A stretch of 64,000 nucleotides of DNA from Straminergon stramineum (taxonomy: Eukaryota; Streptophyta; Bryopsida; Hypnales; Calliergonaceae): the NCBI GenBank assembly GCA_963920665.1, contig OY987266.1, positions 19,394,248 to 19,458,247 of the forward strand, written 5' to 3'. The position numbers were made by a program, and so were the translations under genes. Within the stretch, counting starts at the first letter, position 1; the number at the start of each line of letters is the position of its first letter. Positions 47,731-60,628 of the stretch are shown in pieces. The notes under the pieces were generated by a model. That model saw only the letters and a list, made by a program, of their open reading frames with translations, did no database searches and was not told the DNA's origin.

Positions 47731-49656
47731 GGTGGATTGACAAGGTAATGATATAGTTTTGACTATCAAAGCTTTGTTGTATTATGCATTTTGAGCAAGA
47801 ATACTAAACAACATAGAAGTCTCTAAGTCAAAGCTTCACAATATTATGATTTTTGAACAAGAGTAGTAAACAACATGTAAATCTCTAAATCAATGCTTTG
47901 TTATATAATATTCTTTCTAGAAATAATTGACAAGGTCTTGGTCACAAAACACAAACTACCGGTTAGGGTTTGGACACACAAGGTAACAACCCACGGAAAT
48001 AAGGCACCAAGTTTAGAATCACACAAAGCAACATATGGCAATTAAACACATATTTAAAATACTACAAATTTTACATGTCAAGGTTCTAGGGGATTTCTCA
48101 AATGAATGGAATCTTCACCAAGAAGCTTGTGTAAGATTCACAATATAACCAAGATGATAATCCAAGAAATTCCCAACTAATGGCATCGCCATGATTTGAC
48201 CGGGATTCTCTAGTGTTAGTACAAAAATGGTTAGTACAACAAAACAATACTTGATAATAGAAGGAGAATGCAAGGTTTGATGGGATCCCAATGTCCTTCA
48301 AAACATGCCCTTCAAAAACAAAAACACTTTAAGCATAGAATGATAAAAAAAACAAAACATTGAATTGGTATAAATGACCAAATTGGCCAAAGTCTACTAA
48401 AATAGACCTAAATGGCAAGACAAGACAAGACAAAGAAATAGGGGTGTTTGGAGGAGAGAAAGGATGTCCTTATATACTTTTCCAAATTCCTCCCCTTCTT
48501 CTTTAATCCCCAAGTAATTTCTAGAACTAATTGCTAATTCCTAAAAAAGTCAAATTTCCAATTGTACTCATTTCTAAATTTTACAAAACAATTCCAAATG
48601 ATAAAAAAATTGCATCATTTGTTTTGTAAGGACCAAATTCGCCTTGGGAATTCTCTATTCCTTATTTTCTAGTCATTCGGACTCGTAACTATCATAAGAG
48701 TTACAAATCACCAAAATATAGAACTATAAAAATTTCAAATGATGGAATTTGAACTTTTCAAAGATTTTGACTTTCTTAGAGTGACTAAAGGGTTCATGGG
48801 AGTAATAAGAGATTCCTCTCGAGGTTTGGATGTCATATATCCCCAATATGCTAGTCAATGTGTCAACTTTGTTTAAATTCTTTCTAAATTCGAGATAGGG
48901 ATGAATTCTAATACTTGTTGATGTTGGAATGCCTTAAAACTTGTTGTATTAGATTAATATTAGTTCAATTTTTATTTTGCCACAACCTAGATATTTTCTA
49001 AGAATTTAAAAAGGTTGGTATATATTTTAAGAGATTTGGGGCAAGGGAGGGCCATTTCAAGTTTTTTCCCCTTGTTTTTTCCCTTATTGTCTTGGAACTT
49101 TGAACCAACCATTACTATCAAAAAAATTTAATTGAAAAAAAATTCATTTTCTGAAAATTTCAAAAAGTGTAAAGAAACTTAAAATTGATTTTTTTTAAAT
49201 TATAAAACTATTTTTTAAAACTATTGAAAACTATTTTTAAAATTTTAAAATTTTAAACATCTGACACGGCCTTCTCTTTACCACATCAAATCACTGATGT
49301 GGCGAGCTCTCACAATATGGGAACTCTTGGGCTTCTTTAGCCCTAAATTCTCTTCTAATGAGTGGTCAACCTTCCAAAATCTACACTTCTACAATTCATG
49401 AAAATCCAAAATTCAAGGGTTGACCTCTAGAGGGTCCTATACACTTATTAAAGGTCATATTTTTACTTAGATAAATCTGTAAGGGACAAAAACCTAAGTT
49501 TGTAGTTATTTTGGAACTTAGGTTGAAATCAAAATTGTTAGCTTTATAAATAAAAAATACAAGTACAACAAAGAAAAGAGCATCTGAATATTGAGAGAGG
49601 TGTTATAGGAGTAAAATACACCAAGAGTCTAGAATAACTACAAACTTTGCATAGTA
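47731..49656. other. Unassigned A+T-rich sequence
   Basis: No coding or clear repeat structure. Loose duplicates of 'aacaacat..aa.tctctaa.tcaa.gctt' occur near 47810-47910. Confidence 0.35.
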
Positions 49657-49660
49657 TTAA

Positions 49661-50665
49661 CCCCTAAAGTTCCTTGACTATGTTTTCACCAAAAATATTC
49701 CCAAACTGCCATTTCTAGTACAAGTTCCAAATTTTAGAAATAAAACAATTTTGGACACATGTAACCATAGGATCTTGTAGTACACCGGTTCATTAGAAGA
49801 TGTGGAAAACATTTTAGAAATTTTCACTATGTGGATTGCAAGATATCATCATTTGAATTGACAGAAATTCCTTTTTGGAGGCCCTATTAAAAAAAGGTAG
49901 CTTCACTTCACACCTCACAAGGTCCCATTTGCATGAAAAAATGTCCAAAATGGTGGTGCTACTTTGGATTTGTTCTTTAAGGCAAGTTGGCTACATGCTT
50001 GAAAAAAATTCAAATCATTTGGAATTGTACAACATATAGGAAAAAAATAGTAAGTAGAAAGAAGTAGAGAATGACTCAAAATACTAAATTGTTAAGAATT
50101 TAATTACACTATAACAAAACATGGTAAAAAAAACCGTAATCAAAATTGACTATGGTTCTTTTTGCCACGTTTTTGTGCAAACCCACTACGCGCACAATCA
50201 ACGTTTTTTGGAATTTCCCACTACAAATTTTAGAATTTTGGGGCGTGTGATATACCATTGGAAAGGTATTTTCAATATCTTTCCAACGGTGTATTACACA
50301 CCCCAAAATTCTAAAATTTGCAGTGGGAAATTGCAAAAGAAGCTAACAGCCCACTATGAGCGCATGCACAAAAACGTGGCAAAAAGAACTGTAGTCAATT
50401 TTGACTACGGTTTTTTTTTACCATGTTTTGTTATAGTGTTATGAAATTGCAAAATGCCAATTCCAATGGTTCTAATGTTGTAATAAACAATCTACATCCT
50501 ATGATTTTATTTCTTTTCAAAAATGTAGAAAATTGAGTTAAAGAATGGACTTCAAAGTTTATTTTAGAATAGACAATCCATAACTATATGTAAACTAAAA
50601 TTCTTCATAACTTTCATCTACTTAATCAAAATTGAATGATTCAAAGTTTTCCACATATGTATAAA
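49661..50665. mobile_element. TTAA-family MITE, right end lost, hosting a CACTA-type MITE
   Basis: Left end CCCCTAAAGTTCCTTGAC follows TTAA (49657-49660). The body matches 42626 and 45278 but stops near 50665 without a right terminus. It is interrupted at 50107-50438 by the fold-back element listed next. Confidence 0.65.
50107..50438. mobile_element. CACTA-type fold-back MITE
   Basis: 332 bp, almost one continuous palindrome: it begins CACTATAACAAAACATGG and ends with the exact inverse. Flanks are TTA (50104-50106 and 50439-50441). Homologous TTAA elements at 42626 and 45278 lack the insertion and read through with a single copy, confirming the 3-bp duplication. CACTA termini with a 3-bp duplication are the hallmark of CACTA (CMC) elements. 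Both strands show open frames only because of the palindrome. Transcripts would fold into a long hairpin. Confidence 0.72.
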
Positions 50666-52409
50666 GGATGGATGCATGGTTTGATATCTCAATATTGTCA
50701 CAAGTTGATTCACTAATCAACCATCTAATGATAGCCTTCATAAGTGGTTGAGCCTTTATAAGTGTTTTCCTTATTTTATGAAAAACAATCAAAATATTCC
50801 CACTTAGAACTTCAAATATACTATGCATAGGAAAGGAAAGAATTTAAAAAAAAAAATTTCTTTGAGATAATGACTTCCAAAGATTGGATTTAATTTTCAC
50901 TCTATAAAAGTCCATAACCATATGAAATACAATGATTGTGAACCACCATATTGGTTCACCTTTTCGAAAATCAAAAATATAAAAAAATTACTTGAATTTG
51001 CAAGGCTCGAAATGTTAGTACTCCGGATTAAGCCACAACCATGAATTAGGGAGTTTTCTACTAAATAGAAATGGGAACTTTAGGAGGTTAGAGCAAGAGG
51101 CTAGAAAATGAAATTAGGAGAAATTCTAGGGGAAAAAATGGGGTTTTTAAACTAAAAAGATGTTAAGTAGAATTTGGTAGAATAACCAAATTAGGCTAAC
51201 GAAAAAATGATGACAAAATGAAAACCAAAGATGCAAAACAAAAATGAAAACAAAAAACTAGGAGTATGAAATGAAACTAGAAGCAAATTAAAAACTACAA
51301 AAATAATAAATAATTAAAAACAGAAAAGAAGTTAGTTAAACTAAAACTATGACTAAAACACTAGTGTAGTGATATAATAATAAAATAATACTAGGAACAC
51401 TAAAATAGAAGTTTTTCAATAATTTAGGGTGTTTTACACTAAATGAATGTAGTTTACAGTAAACTAGTGGATTTACACTAGTATAGCACAATTTGCACTA
51501 ATTTGGCGCATTTTGCACTAAATCAGTGGATTTACAATAAATTAATGAAGGATGAAAGTAGTTAGGAAAATTAGCTCATTAGGGAGTTTTTATATATGCA
51601 AAATTAGGATTTGAAGCTGTGTCTCTTCCAAAATTTTGGGTGCATGATGTGTTTTGAGAGCTTGGTGAAAAAATGGTAGAAAAATGCTAGGAAGATGATT
51701 GCAATGCATTAGGGTTAGAAGTAGACAATTTATTGAGTAGGTTCACATGTTGAATGAATAAAATGGGTGAAAAATAGAGAGTGTTGGAGATTATCTTGAA
51801 GGCTAATTTTTGCATTATGGGAGAATTTTAGGGGTTTTGTGTGAATTGGAAAGGATTTTGGGTTTGAGAATGAGAGCATCTACTTTGGAGAAGGATATTG
51901 GGGACATTACAACGAATTTGGCTCTAAAATTTGGTGGAAAGATGTGGGATAAGGTCAATTTCTAAAGAGCCTAGTCTTGAGTCATTTGGAAAAAAAATTG
52001 AAGCAATGGTGACCGTTTCTATGGAAGGGGATTTGTTGCTACTTAGATGGGGAGTGACAACTTTTAGAGAAGATACTGGAGGCATCACAACTAATTTGAA
52101 TTTGAAGTTTGGTGAGTGGATGCAAGGCCAAGTTAAGTTCCCAATGAGCTTGGTCTTGAGCCATTTGAAAGAAAATTTAAGCGTTCGTAGCCATTTGAGT
52201 CTAAGGATGTTGGTGGCCGTTGCAATTCGGGGCAACTCACGTGGTTCAAGTTTGGAAGCCAATAGCGAATTGACCTCAAAGAATTAAGATCTAATATTTT
52301 GGGAGGAGATCAAACTTGAAGTCAACTCTTCAAAGAAACAAAGATCAAAAGATTTGGAGCTTGGACAAGGCATTGATGGCCATTCTAGTGAAGCATGGTC
52401 TTTTGCCAT
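50666..52409. other. Unassigned A+T-rich sequence with one diverged duplication
   Basis: Two related blocks of about 170 bp lie at 51904-52075 and 52080-52250, sharing 'cat.acaac.aatttg', 'aa.tttggtg' and 'gagc.t.gtcttgag.catttg'. The open frames across them on both strands lack any recognisable domain. Confidence 0.35.
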
Positions 52410-52595
52410 CACTAGAAGAAATTCTCGTTCATCTAGTTGATTTGTTTTTGTTAGAAAACACAAAACTGCGTTGGAAAAAAATGTAGTTTTGCAATTTTTA
52501 AATCTAAAAATTGCAAAACTACATTTTTTTCCAACGTAGTTTTGTGTTTTCTAACAAAAACACATCAGCTAGATGAATGAGAATTTCTTCTAGTG
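52410..52595. mobile_element. Second CACTA-type fold-back MITE
   Basis: 186 bp, beginning CACTAGAAGAAATTCTC and ending with the inverse. CAT is duplicated at 52407-52409 and 52596-52598. The two arms pair nearly end to end, with a central 'ttgcaatttttaaatctaaaaattgcaa'-type core. It is a different family from 50107 apart from the CACTA terminus. Confidence 0.68.
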
Positions 52596-52966
52596 CATGG
52601 TAACAACAGTTCGCTTCTCCTCCCATTTTTTTCTTTTTGATTAGTTAAATCATACTAGTACCATGTTAGCTAATTCTTAGGTGATTATTGAAGATAATGC
52701 TCACTAAGGCAATTGTGGTAGTAACTACAAGGTTTTCTCTTGGCCATTGTCCATTGCCCATTGCCCATCACCCATTGGCATGGCCATGGAATTGTAAATG
52801 ATGAGTTAGTCACCATGTATTATGATTGAACTACTTTCAAAATGCTTAGGGTACAAGTTTGCATGAAATAGACTCTTTAGTCATTGCATGGTGAAAGTGA
52901 AAGTCAAGTTCCATGGGTAAACTTGCATGTATGACCATAATTTCATAGGTGTATTGTCCAATTTAA

Positions 52967-53530
52967 CCCCTAAAGGACCATTGTCCCTTCAAGGGACAAA
53001 ATGGATTTCGGGTAGGTTCCTATGACTTCAATTTTTAGTTAAATTTTTTGAAACTTTCTCATAAAATAGAAAAACTGATTAGCTTCGTGGGAATATAATT
53101 TTTATTTCAATCGGCGCCCAGGAGCAAAAGTTATGCCATCTTAAACATAATTTTCACGTCACAAGGCAGAAAAATAAATCCACAAAAACTTGAAATTTCA
53201 TTTTTTAAAAATTCCTTATAGATTTATATTTTTTTCTACATTTGAAGTTTTGATTCATTCTATTTGGATTAGTAATGTGAAAGTTATGAACAATCTTGTT
53301 TTTCAAGCAATATGAGCATCTTCTTGAAAAAATAACTTTGAATGCTAATATCTTCCAATCTATATGGTCAAACTTCATGAAATTTTATCAATTGGTTTTA
53401 GAAAAATAAAGTTCAAGATCCTACAGTTAGATTCTAAAAAAGAATATGTTTTTGTTTTCTTGGGTGAACACAACAGAAATGACAAATTTGAGTGTTTTTT
53501 CACAAAAAAATGGCCTTGGGCCTTTAGGGA
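52967..53530. mobile_element. TTAA-family MITE, 564 bp
   Basis: Starts CCCCTAAAGGACCATTGTCC after TTAA (52963-52966) and ends ...GGGCCTTTAGGGA before TTAA (53531-53534). Just inside the left end is the palindrome TTGTCCCTTCAAGGGACAA. The same feature occurs inside the right end of the copy at 16046, so this copy is inverted relative to it. Same size class as 34586. Confidence 0.75.
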
Positions 53531-53534
53531 TTAA

Positions 53535-56500
53535 GGTGCCCAAGGAATTTATGCATGCCTTAGGATTGAACCATGGAATCATGGAGGAGATGCCAATTGG
53601 ATTTCAATGCATGGTGAATTAGAGTACTAATAGACTTGTGATTGTTGTTTGGAGTATTTTGAGTATCAGGCTTTTATGGGCCAAATGCTACTTCGGTATT
53701 TACTTAACCTAATATGGTTTAACACACTTTTGGGGGAATTTTGACCTAATAAATACAATAATATGATGATAAAGAAAAAAAATTGAGTCCCAAGTGATGA
53801 ATTGGAGGCTCATATATGGCTTCCTTCTGTAGTATGAATGATTGGAAATCGCAGGAAACCTTAAACCCCCTTGCTATACTGCATATATATATCCATGGAC
53901 ACATAGTCAATCTACATTTTATCTTGGAGGATACTACATCCAAGATACTACATCTTGTTCCAACTTTAGGCAACTATACTAAGCGATGGCTAAACCAAGT
54001 AAAGAAATTTGATTAAAAAAATTAAAAAAGATAGTTGGAGATGTTTCTTGAGGCCCTCCAAAAATATTTGTATCTTTACTGAGCTACTGGATTTTAGTTT
54101 TCATTTTCATTTTCATTTTGTAATTTTGTAATTTTATAATTTTGTAATTTTCATTTTTTTTGAAATATAATGGCAACTTACATTTTGAAAATTATAGATG
54201 TTGTTGCATTATTTCCAAAATAAAGACATCTTGTTGTCTTGGTGGTAAAGGCAATAAGCTAATAGGCTCAATATTGTAAGCTCATACCCATCGATTGTCA
54301 GGTTCCAAGTGATGGTCACAAAGTCATCCATGTTCGCAAATGGGCATTCATACATGACTTCTATGTTAGATTGCAGGTCTCCACATTTACTTGATTTTCT
54401 AAGAAAATCATCAACGATTTGGCAATTGGTGGCTAGGGTCCTTGTACCTCTCAATAATGAAGAGGGATTCATTTCAAGGGGACATCACATCCAAGTTTTG
54501 CCTCCTCTTCACGTAGTCTTTTTCTTGTGTTTAGCAATTGCAAGAAGGGAATAGACTCCTGACATTGGTTCCTCTATTAGTTGTGTAAATGGTCCCTTCG
54601 AAGGCTCTAATGTTGGCTCCTCCATGGATTGTGAAAGTGGATCCTCTATGGACTCGATTATCAATTATGTTGGGGTTTGTATCAAGTTTTTTTTATAAAG
54701 TAGTATCAAAGGCAATGCTTCCAAAGTATTGTCTTGTTGACCCATATTTTCCTACTCTATTTTAATCCCCTACATTCCAATTGTGTGTGCTTTATCCTCA
54801 CCCTTAGGATAAAGTGTATACAACCAAGTTCTAGTGTTTTCTCATAAATGAATTTCTTGTGGGTGCCTAGCATGCTGTCCAATTACGCCTTCCAAAAAAT
54901 GAATTTTTTTTGGTTGTTCCTACTTCTAATTTACCTAAGTGCAAATTCTGACCAATTCAATTATAATTTAATCATGACGACAATTTTGGCTATGATAGCC
55001 AGAACTAAAGACCAATAGGGGTTAGTCAAGCACAAAGGTAAGTGTTTTAAGTTTTAGAGATTTTTATTCCCTTTCCAAAATGATAAAGTTCACTTGATGT
55101 GGACTACTTCCCTAAAAGTTAACCACAAATGAAGTTTAGCTTTTAAACTAAACTATAAAACTTCATCCATTGTTTTCTTCCATTCTAACTATCGAAGTTG
55201 AATTTGGATTTTTGTGTTATTCTTAAGTTTAATTCTCCTTCCTAATTCTTGATTTTGACTTGGTTTGGAAAATTCTTGTTGACATTCATCCAAACTTGTT
55301 CCAAATTGAGTCAAAACGTCATCCTAATCTAACTTCTTCAATACTAAACTATTTTCTAAGCTCAAATTAGTTTTGAAAACTTTAGACTAATATCTAAATG
55401 ATTCTTATTCCAACATGTTCCTTAGTTGTTTTCGAAAGACTCCTTTTTAATTTCCTATTAGTTAACTACTTCTTTTAACCTATAATTTTACTTGCTATTT
55501 TTAGTATTTAAGTAATTTTAGTTTCAATTTCCTAAAAGGAAATTTCTAAAAAGTTTAAAAACTTATACTTTTGACCTTCCTAGCTAAAGTTATCCATGGA
55601 TGAAGTTTTATGACTAAACAATGTTCCAAACTTCATCTACTAAATTCTTTTACTTTAACATCCTATATTAGCTTTTGCTCTTGGTTATGAATTTTACTTC
55701 TACTCTAATTCCCAATCTTCCTTTTTTTAATCCCTTTGGATAAATTCTCTAATTTTCATGCCCTTCTAATACTATTCTTCTTCCAAGCAAAATTTTGGGA
55801 GTTTTTATCTAATTTCTATATTTAATGTCTTTTTGGAAAGCTATTGAAGTTACCTAATGAATTTTTAATTTAAAGTTTTGTTTTCTAAACTTCCTAATGG
55901 TCTGATTCTAAACTCTAACTTCTAATTCAATCTTTCTAATTGTCATTTAATGTTTTTTTGAAATAAGAAAATCGGGGAAAAGAAACTCGAAGGCTTACTT
56001 CAAACTCCATGAATCTAATTGTTCCATCTTCAATTCTTCATGACTCAAAAGTGTGATCTTATTGTAATGCCCCTTGATTCCATCTTGTATTTCTATGTTG
56101 TTGAATTTGATATTTCATAGGAACACTCAAATAATTTAATGGAGTCTTGTTCCCTAACTCTATTCTTTTTATCCTTCCTTCTTCCTTATTTTCTATTTCT
56201 CTTAAGATATTTTTTTGTAATGCAAAAAGTTGTCAAACATTGGCTTACATTGGCTTTAGATTTTAAGTTACAACTAGGCTCATTAAATTTTATAATTTCT
56301 TCTAATTTTAATTGTTGTTCTAAAAATTCATATGTTTATGTGATTCATTTTTATAGACAAATTGCGGGACAAATGATAAAAGGTGGAAAATTATTATAAA
56401 GACTACAAATACAAGTTTTCACCTTAATATTATAATTTATAATAGAAGACGCGATAAAGTTTCACAATTAAAAGTAAAGTTGATTACTTTGTGCTTTAGT

Positions 56501-56901
56501 TTCTAACTTTCTATTTTTATTTGGATTTTACATTTATTTTAAAAATAAAGTTACACTTATAATTTATTTAACACAAATACATACACTATATATATATATA
56601 TATATATATATATTCCTAATTTGCACTTAAATTCATCTAACTTGACTTGGTGATATAAAATACATTTCAATTTGGATGAATGTAATAGTATTTTTTGGTA
56701 TTCTTAATGATTTTCCATATTTTCTATAATTGTGGTATCTTTAGTAAGCAATATCAATTTTATAGCATTGATATTTATGTAATTATATACATATTTAATA
56801 AAACTATAGTAGGACAATAATTAGAATCATGATGTTGATTCGATGACCACTATAAATTGGAGGTCTATTGGGGAATTAATTTGACTAGCCAAGTCTATAC
56901 A
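53535..56901. other. Unassigned A+T-rich sequence
   Basis: No gene recognised. A simple-sequence patch of 'attttgtaattttcattttc' type lies at 54097-54160, and a (TA)n tract at 56587-56613. Confidence 0.4.
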
Positions 56902-58436
56902 ATGACAATAGTGGGAACTCTCTACACAAATATTGATCCAATACAAACCAAAAATATTCCAAACATTGATGAATCTAATTCTGAAGGAAATTTTCAAATG
57001 AATAATGGTTTTTTACTTACCCAAAATATTTTGGAGGATAAGAAATCTCAATTAGGTGATGTCAACAATTTTGAAAGTGACAACACCTTAATTTGCAGGT
57101 ATACATTCATATATATTTCTTTGTGTATTTTAAACATTTAATTGGAAAGCATATAAAACTAATTACATACAATTTACACTATTATATTTGTTTTGAGTCA
57201 AGTGAAAAGTAATTGAATAATGAATGATAATTTTGATTTTCTTGGAAATCATTTAAAGAAATTTTGTATCGCAAAAAGTAATGAACATGAATAGTATTAT
57301 CAAATAGTGTAGAAATAGTTTTTGTTAAATTAATATAAATTTATTGCATAAAACCATAATGTTTGAATATTAAGCATATTGATTAGTTTATACATTGTTG
57401 AGATTGAATATTTTAGAATTAGTATCAATTCTTAGGATGTTGATGGTAACTATTTATTTCTTATGTTGTAAATACAGAATTTGTATGGAGCAACAATTAG
57501 AAGATGCAAATCCTCTAATGTTTTTGGATTGTTGTTGCACCGGAAGCCTTGGCCAAGCACACAAACATTGTTTATTGAAATGGTTCATCAACAGGGAATC
57601 TAGTGTTTTGAAATGTTGCGAAATTTGCAAGTATGCGTACAAATTTTTGGACTTTTTAAAGAATAAAAAATATATAATTTAATAAATAGATATTCTTCAT
57701 TAAATTCTCAGCTTTGATATGAATCTATTTTCAAATTAAAAAATTTATAAGTGTAATATGAACTTAAGCAATCATTTGATTATCATCTAATTTTGTAGGT
57801 CATATTTGTCTCCTTCAATTATGCTATTAGTCGCAGAAGAACAACTTAAGGTAAGTGCATCTAAAAGTAACACTTTAAACTTAGAGCATAATTTCTATTA
57901 TCAAACTAGTATATGTAAAATTTTTTTTGTTGACATTCAAAAGAAAAAAATAGCATTTTAAAATATGTTTGTTAATCAAATACCATATGTAAAATTTATG
58001 AGTGATCAAAATTTCATTAGTATATGAATATGATAAAATCAAACATGTAGGTAGTAATTATGCATTTTCTTATTCAATATATTCACACTTTCTATAATTT
58101 TAGGATGTTAAGTCTAAAAACGCTATTGTTTTTAGATATGTTAACTTTATTCAAAGCCAATAAGTTCAATTTGAGTAGATTGAAATTATAAAATTATAAA
58201 AATCAATATTTTTTCATATATAAAAATATTGATTTAATCTAATTATCTTTCTTACATGCTTCAAAGGAATGGATTATTTATATGTATTTTATTGTTGTGT
58301 AATGTAGATTATAGAGGCAAGAAAAACAAGTCAAGATTTGGAAGATTTGGAAGACTTGGAAGATTTGGAATCTTCTTCAAAATGTTGTTGTTACATTAAA
58401 GTTCTTTTTAATAAAATAATATCTTATTTTTATTAA
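56902..58436 (+). CDS. Small RING-CH (MARCH-like) zinc-finger protein, four exons
   Basis: Exons 56902-57098, 57478-57630, 57799-57850 and 58308-58436 join in phase through GT-AG introns into 176 residues. The RING-CH ligands are complete and correctly spaced: CRIC, then C-x-C, seven residues, H-x2-C (CCCTGSLGQAHKHC), 15 residues, and CEIC, that is C4HC3. The N-terminal 65 residues are polar and low-complexity. The tail has four DLE repeats, then a CCC cluster and a hydrophobic end (YIKVLFNKIISYFY) that could attach it to a membrane. RING-CH proteins are E3 ubiquitin ligases that transfer ubiquitin from an E2, usually at membranes, but this one lacks the usual paired transmembrane helices. 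The ATG is the first one in frame, and an upstream exon cannot be excluded. Very A+T-rich codon use. Confidence 0.7.
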
Positions 58437-58872
58437 GTTAGATAAAAGACCTTGATCAGACTTGTAGTTAATAATTCTTGATTTGCCTTATGAAAAAAAA
58501 GAATCATGAAAAAAAACTGACCTTGTGAACAAAGGTTATAATATTGTACATTAGGAGATAATTTTAACTTTAAACCCTATAATGTTGATGAAAAAAGCTT
58601 ATCATGACCAAGCTCAACAAAATACTACTCAATCTTGCTGAAAATTGTATACTAAATGTTCCAAAAAAACTTATGCCTTCAAAAAATCTTACCTTTTGTA
58701 AGTAGTGAGCATTTATAGAGAGGCTACTTTAACATTACTTCCTTTCATTTTGGGTAGTTTCAAATCTAGTTCAAAACAAAATTTTGAGTTGAATATCAAA
58801 TTTAAAGTATTCTAAAATCAAGTGCAATTATAGGACCATATTCAACTTCTATTTCTCAAAATTACGCACTTA

Positions 58873-60625
58873 CTCCTATGCCCCAAAATAACTCCGTAGT
58901 TTCATAGAATATGTGTGGTCCAATTTCATTCTCAAATTTCTTATTCCAAGCTTTGAAGGTCATCTTTGGCCTTCTAAATGATATCTATAGGACACACAAG
59001 TGTCTTAGGAAGCTCATGCCTAAGCAATAGCTTCCCCTTGCCCATATGTGGTAGTTAGTAATTATTGCTACCTCCCACATTCATTGTTTCGATCATGCAT
59101 TGCTACCAAGTTAGGAAAACGTTGTTGAGCTTTGGAGTCTGGAGGTTTTGGAATGCAATATGTGTTGCTTTGATCATGTCATCAGTGGTACATTGATTGC
59201 CAACTTGGTATAGTAGTGATTGGATGGCACAAAACCATCCCAAGTCTAAGACATTCATCTCTAGATTGTTTGGTGGTTGATTAACGAGCTTCATGTTGAA
59301 ACCATCCTTCACAAGCTCAAAGGCCAAAACAGAATCGGTTCTTGATAGGTGAGGTCCAACATTGTCTTTTTGGAATACAATTGTCTTGCGCCTGTCTTTG
59401 TCTGGCCAAGGACATGGCCAGTTCGCATAGATTATTGGTAAAACATTGTTGATGAGTATTTTTCGAATCTTGTCCCTATTGACAGATGTGATCGGCTTTG
59501 TCTCCATCATGTTGCAATGCGGTTCACATTGCTGTGCTTGGTTGGTTGGTTGGATATGAATGGAAAGATGTTGAGCTTGCCATCAAATTAAACATTTCGA
59601 TATGAATCCCATCAAGGTCAAGCAACTACAACCATGAACATGACCTTTGAGATGAACCTTTTGTTCCTACAGGTACGATGTGGTTCAACTTCTCTAGATA
59701 GTACTATTGTTTGCCCTTGGTGATGAAGAACCACTTCTCATCAATGTATATGCAATCTATCAAGTCCTAGAATTGTTGAGGGTTTGCTGAGTCAAGCATT
59801 GACAAACAAAACTTCAAGCAAGCAACCTTGTCATTGTTCTTCAAAAGTAGCTTGATAGTGTTCGTATGTGCCTTCACTTGCCCTTCTGCTATGCAGCGAT
59901 GGAGGGTTGATTTTGACATCTTCAATTGGATAGCTTATGAGCGTTCGTTTGGGTGCAGTGGAAGAAGAATGACCTTGATGGCTCAAGGACTAGTCAACTT
60001 CTTCTTGTGCCCAACCTCTCCTAGTCTCCTACCATCTTAGATGACACATTGGCAACTAGCTTGCCACTTGCTAGTGACTCTTGTGCTTGCTTCCAGAGCT
60101 TTCTAATAGTCTCACTAGTCACTCCAAATTGCTTGGCCACATCCTTTAGGGCACCACGATGAAGATGGCCTACCACATGTGGCTTTTGATTCATGAGGAG
60201 CATCTAGTAAGCAGCCATACGTTACTCATCAGTCATGTTGGGCTTCTTCCAAAGGTTGATTGAAGCTTTAAAAGCACCTCCAACAACTTCTTGAACATTG
60301 AGTTCGATTTCTTGCAAGGGAAAGCCATCGGAAGTGGTCTCAATAGCTAACAAAGAATCTACAAGGAAACCCGCACTAACCAGGTGATCAATAGTTGGAT
60401 TGAGAGACAATTTGCACACACCGGACATGATTGAAGTTGCATTGAAAAAATGAGGAAGTAGATATCAATTTCTTGGTGATGGAGAGCTACCATGAGTCTA
60501 ACTTTCAACGAGAATTTCGACGCCAAACCTACTTTTCAAACACACTATAGCTCTGTTTTTTGACTAAATCTGAGCTTATTTTAGCTAATTCTTTCTAACC
60601 ACAAAATTATTTTGGGGCAAAGGAG
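58873..60625 (-). mobile_element. Full-length mariner-like element, TA duplicated
   Basis: 1,753 bp with inverted ends CTCCTATGCCCCAAAATAA (left) and CTCCTTTGCCCCAAAATAA (inverse of right). TA lies outside each end (58871-58872 and 60626-60627). The transposase reads on the - strand. The left flank supplies T-TA and the right flank TA-A, so the pre-insertion site was TTAA, the flank of the TTAA-family element that starts at 60629. Confidence 0.8.
59103..60428 (-). pseudogene. Mariner (MLE) transposase, DD39D, with multiple stops
   Basis: The frame reads from 60428 towards 59103. An N-terminal segment is followed by a helix-turn-helix region (LKDVAKQFGVTSETIRKLWK at about 60140), then by catalytic blocks. 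The first is CIYIDEKWFF near 59755, the second VFQKDNVGPH near 59370, and the third MNVLDLGWF near 59240. The second and third aspartates are 39 residues apart, the DD39D spacing of plant mariner-like transposases. Stops separate the N-terminal part from the HTH region and break the middle, so it cannot encode active enzyme. It is bounded by the inverted repeats of the element at 58873-60625. Confidence 0.82.
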
Positions 60626-60628
60626 TAA

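Noticed and set aside
50109..50444. Open frames on both strands
   Set aside because: They mirror each other because the sequence is a palindromic MITE.
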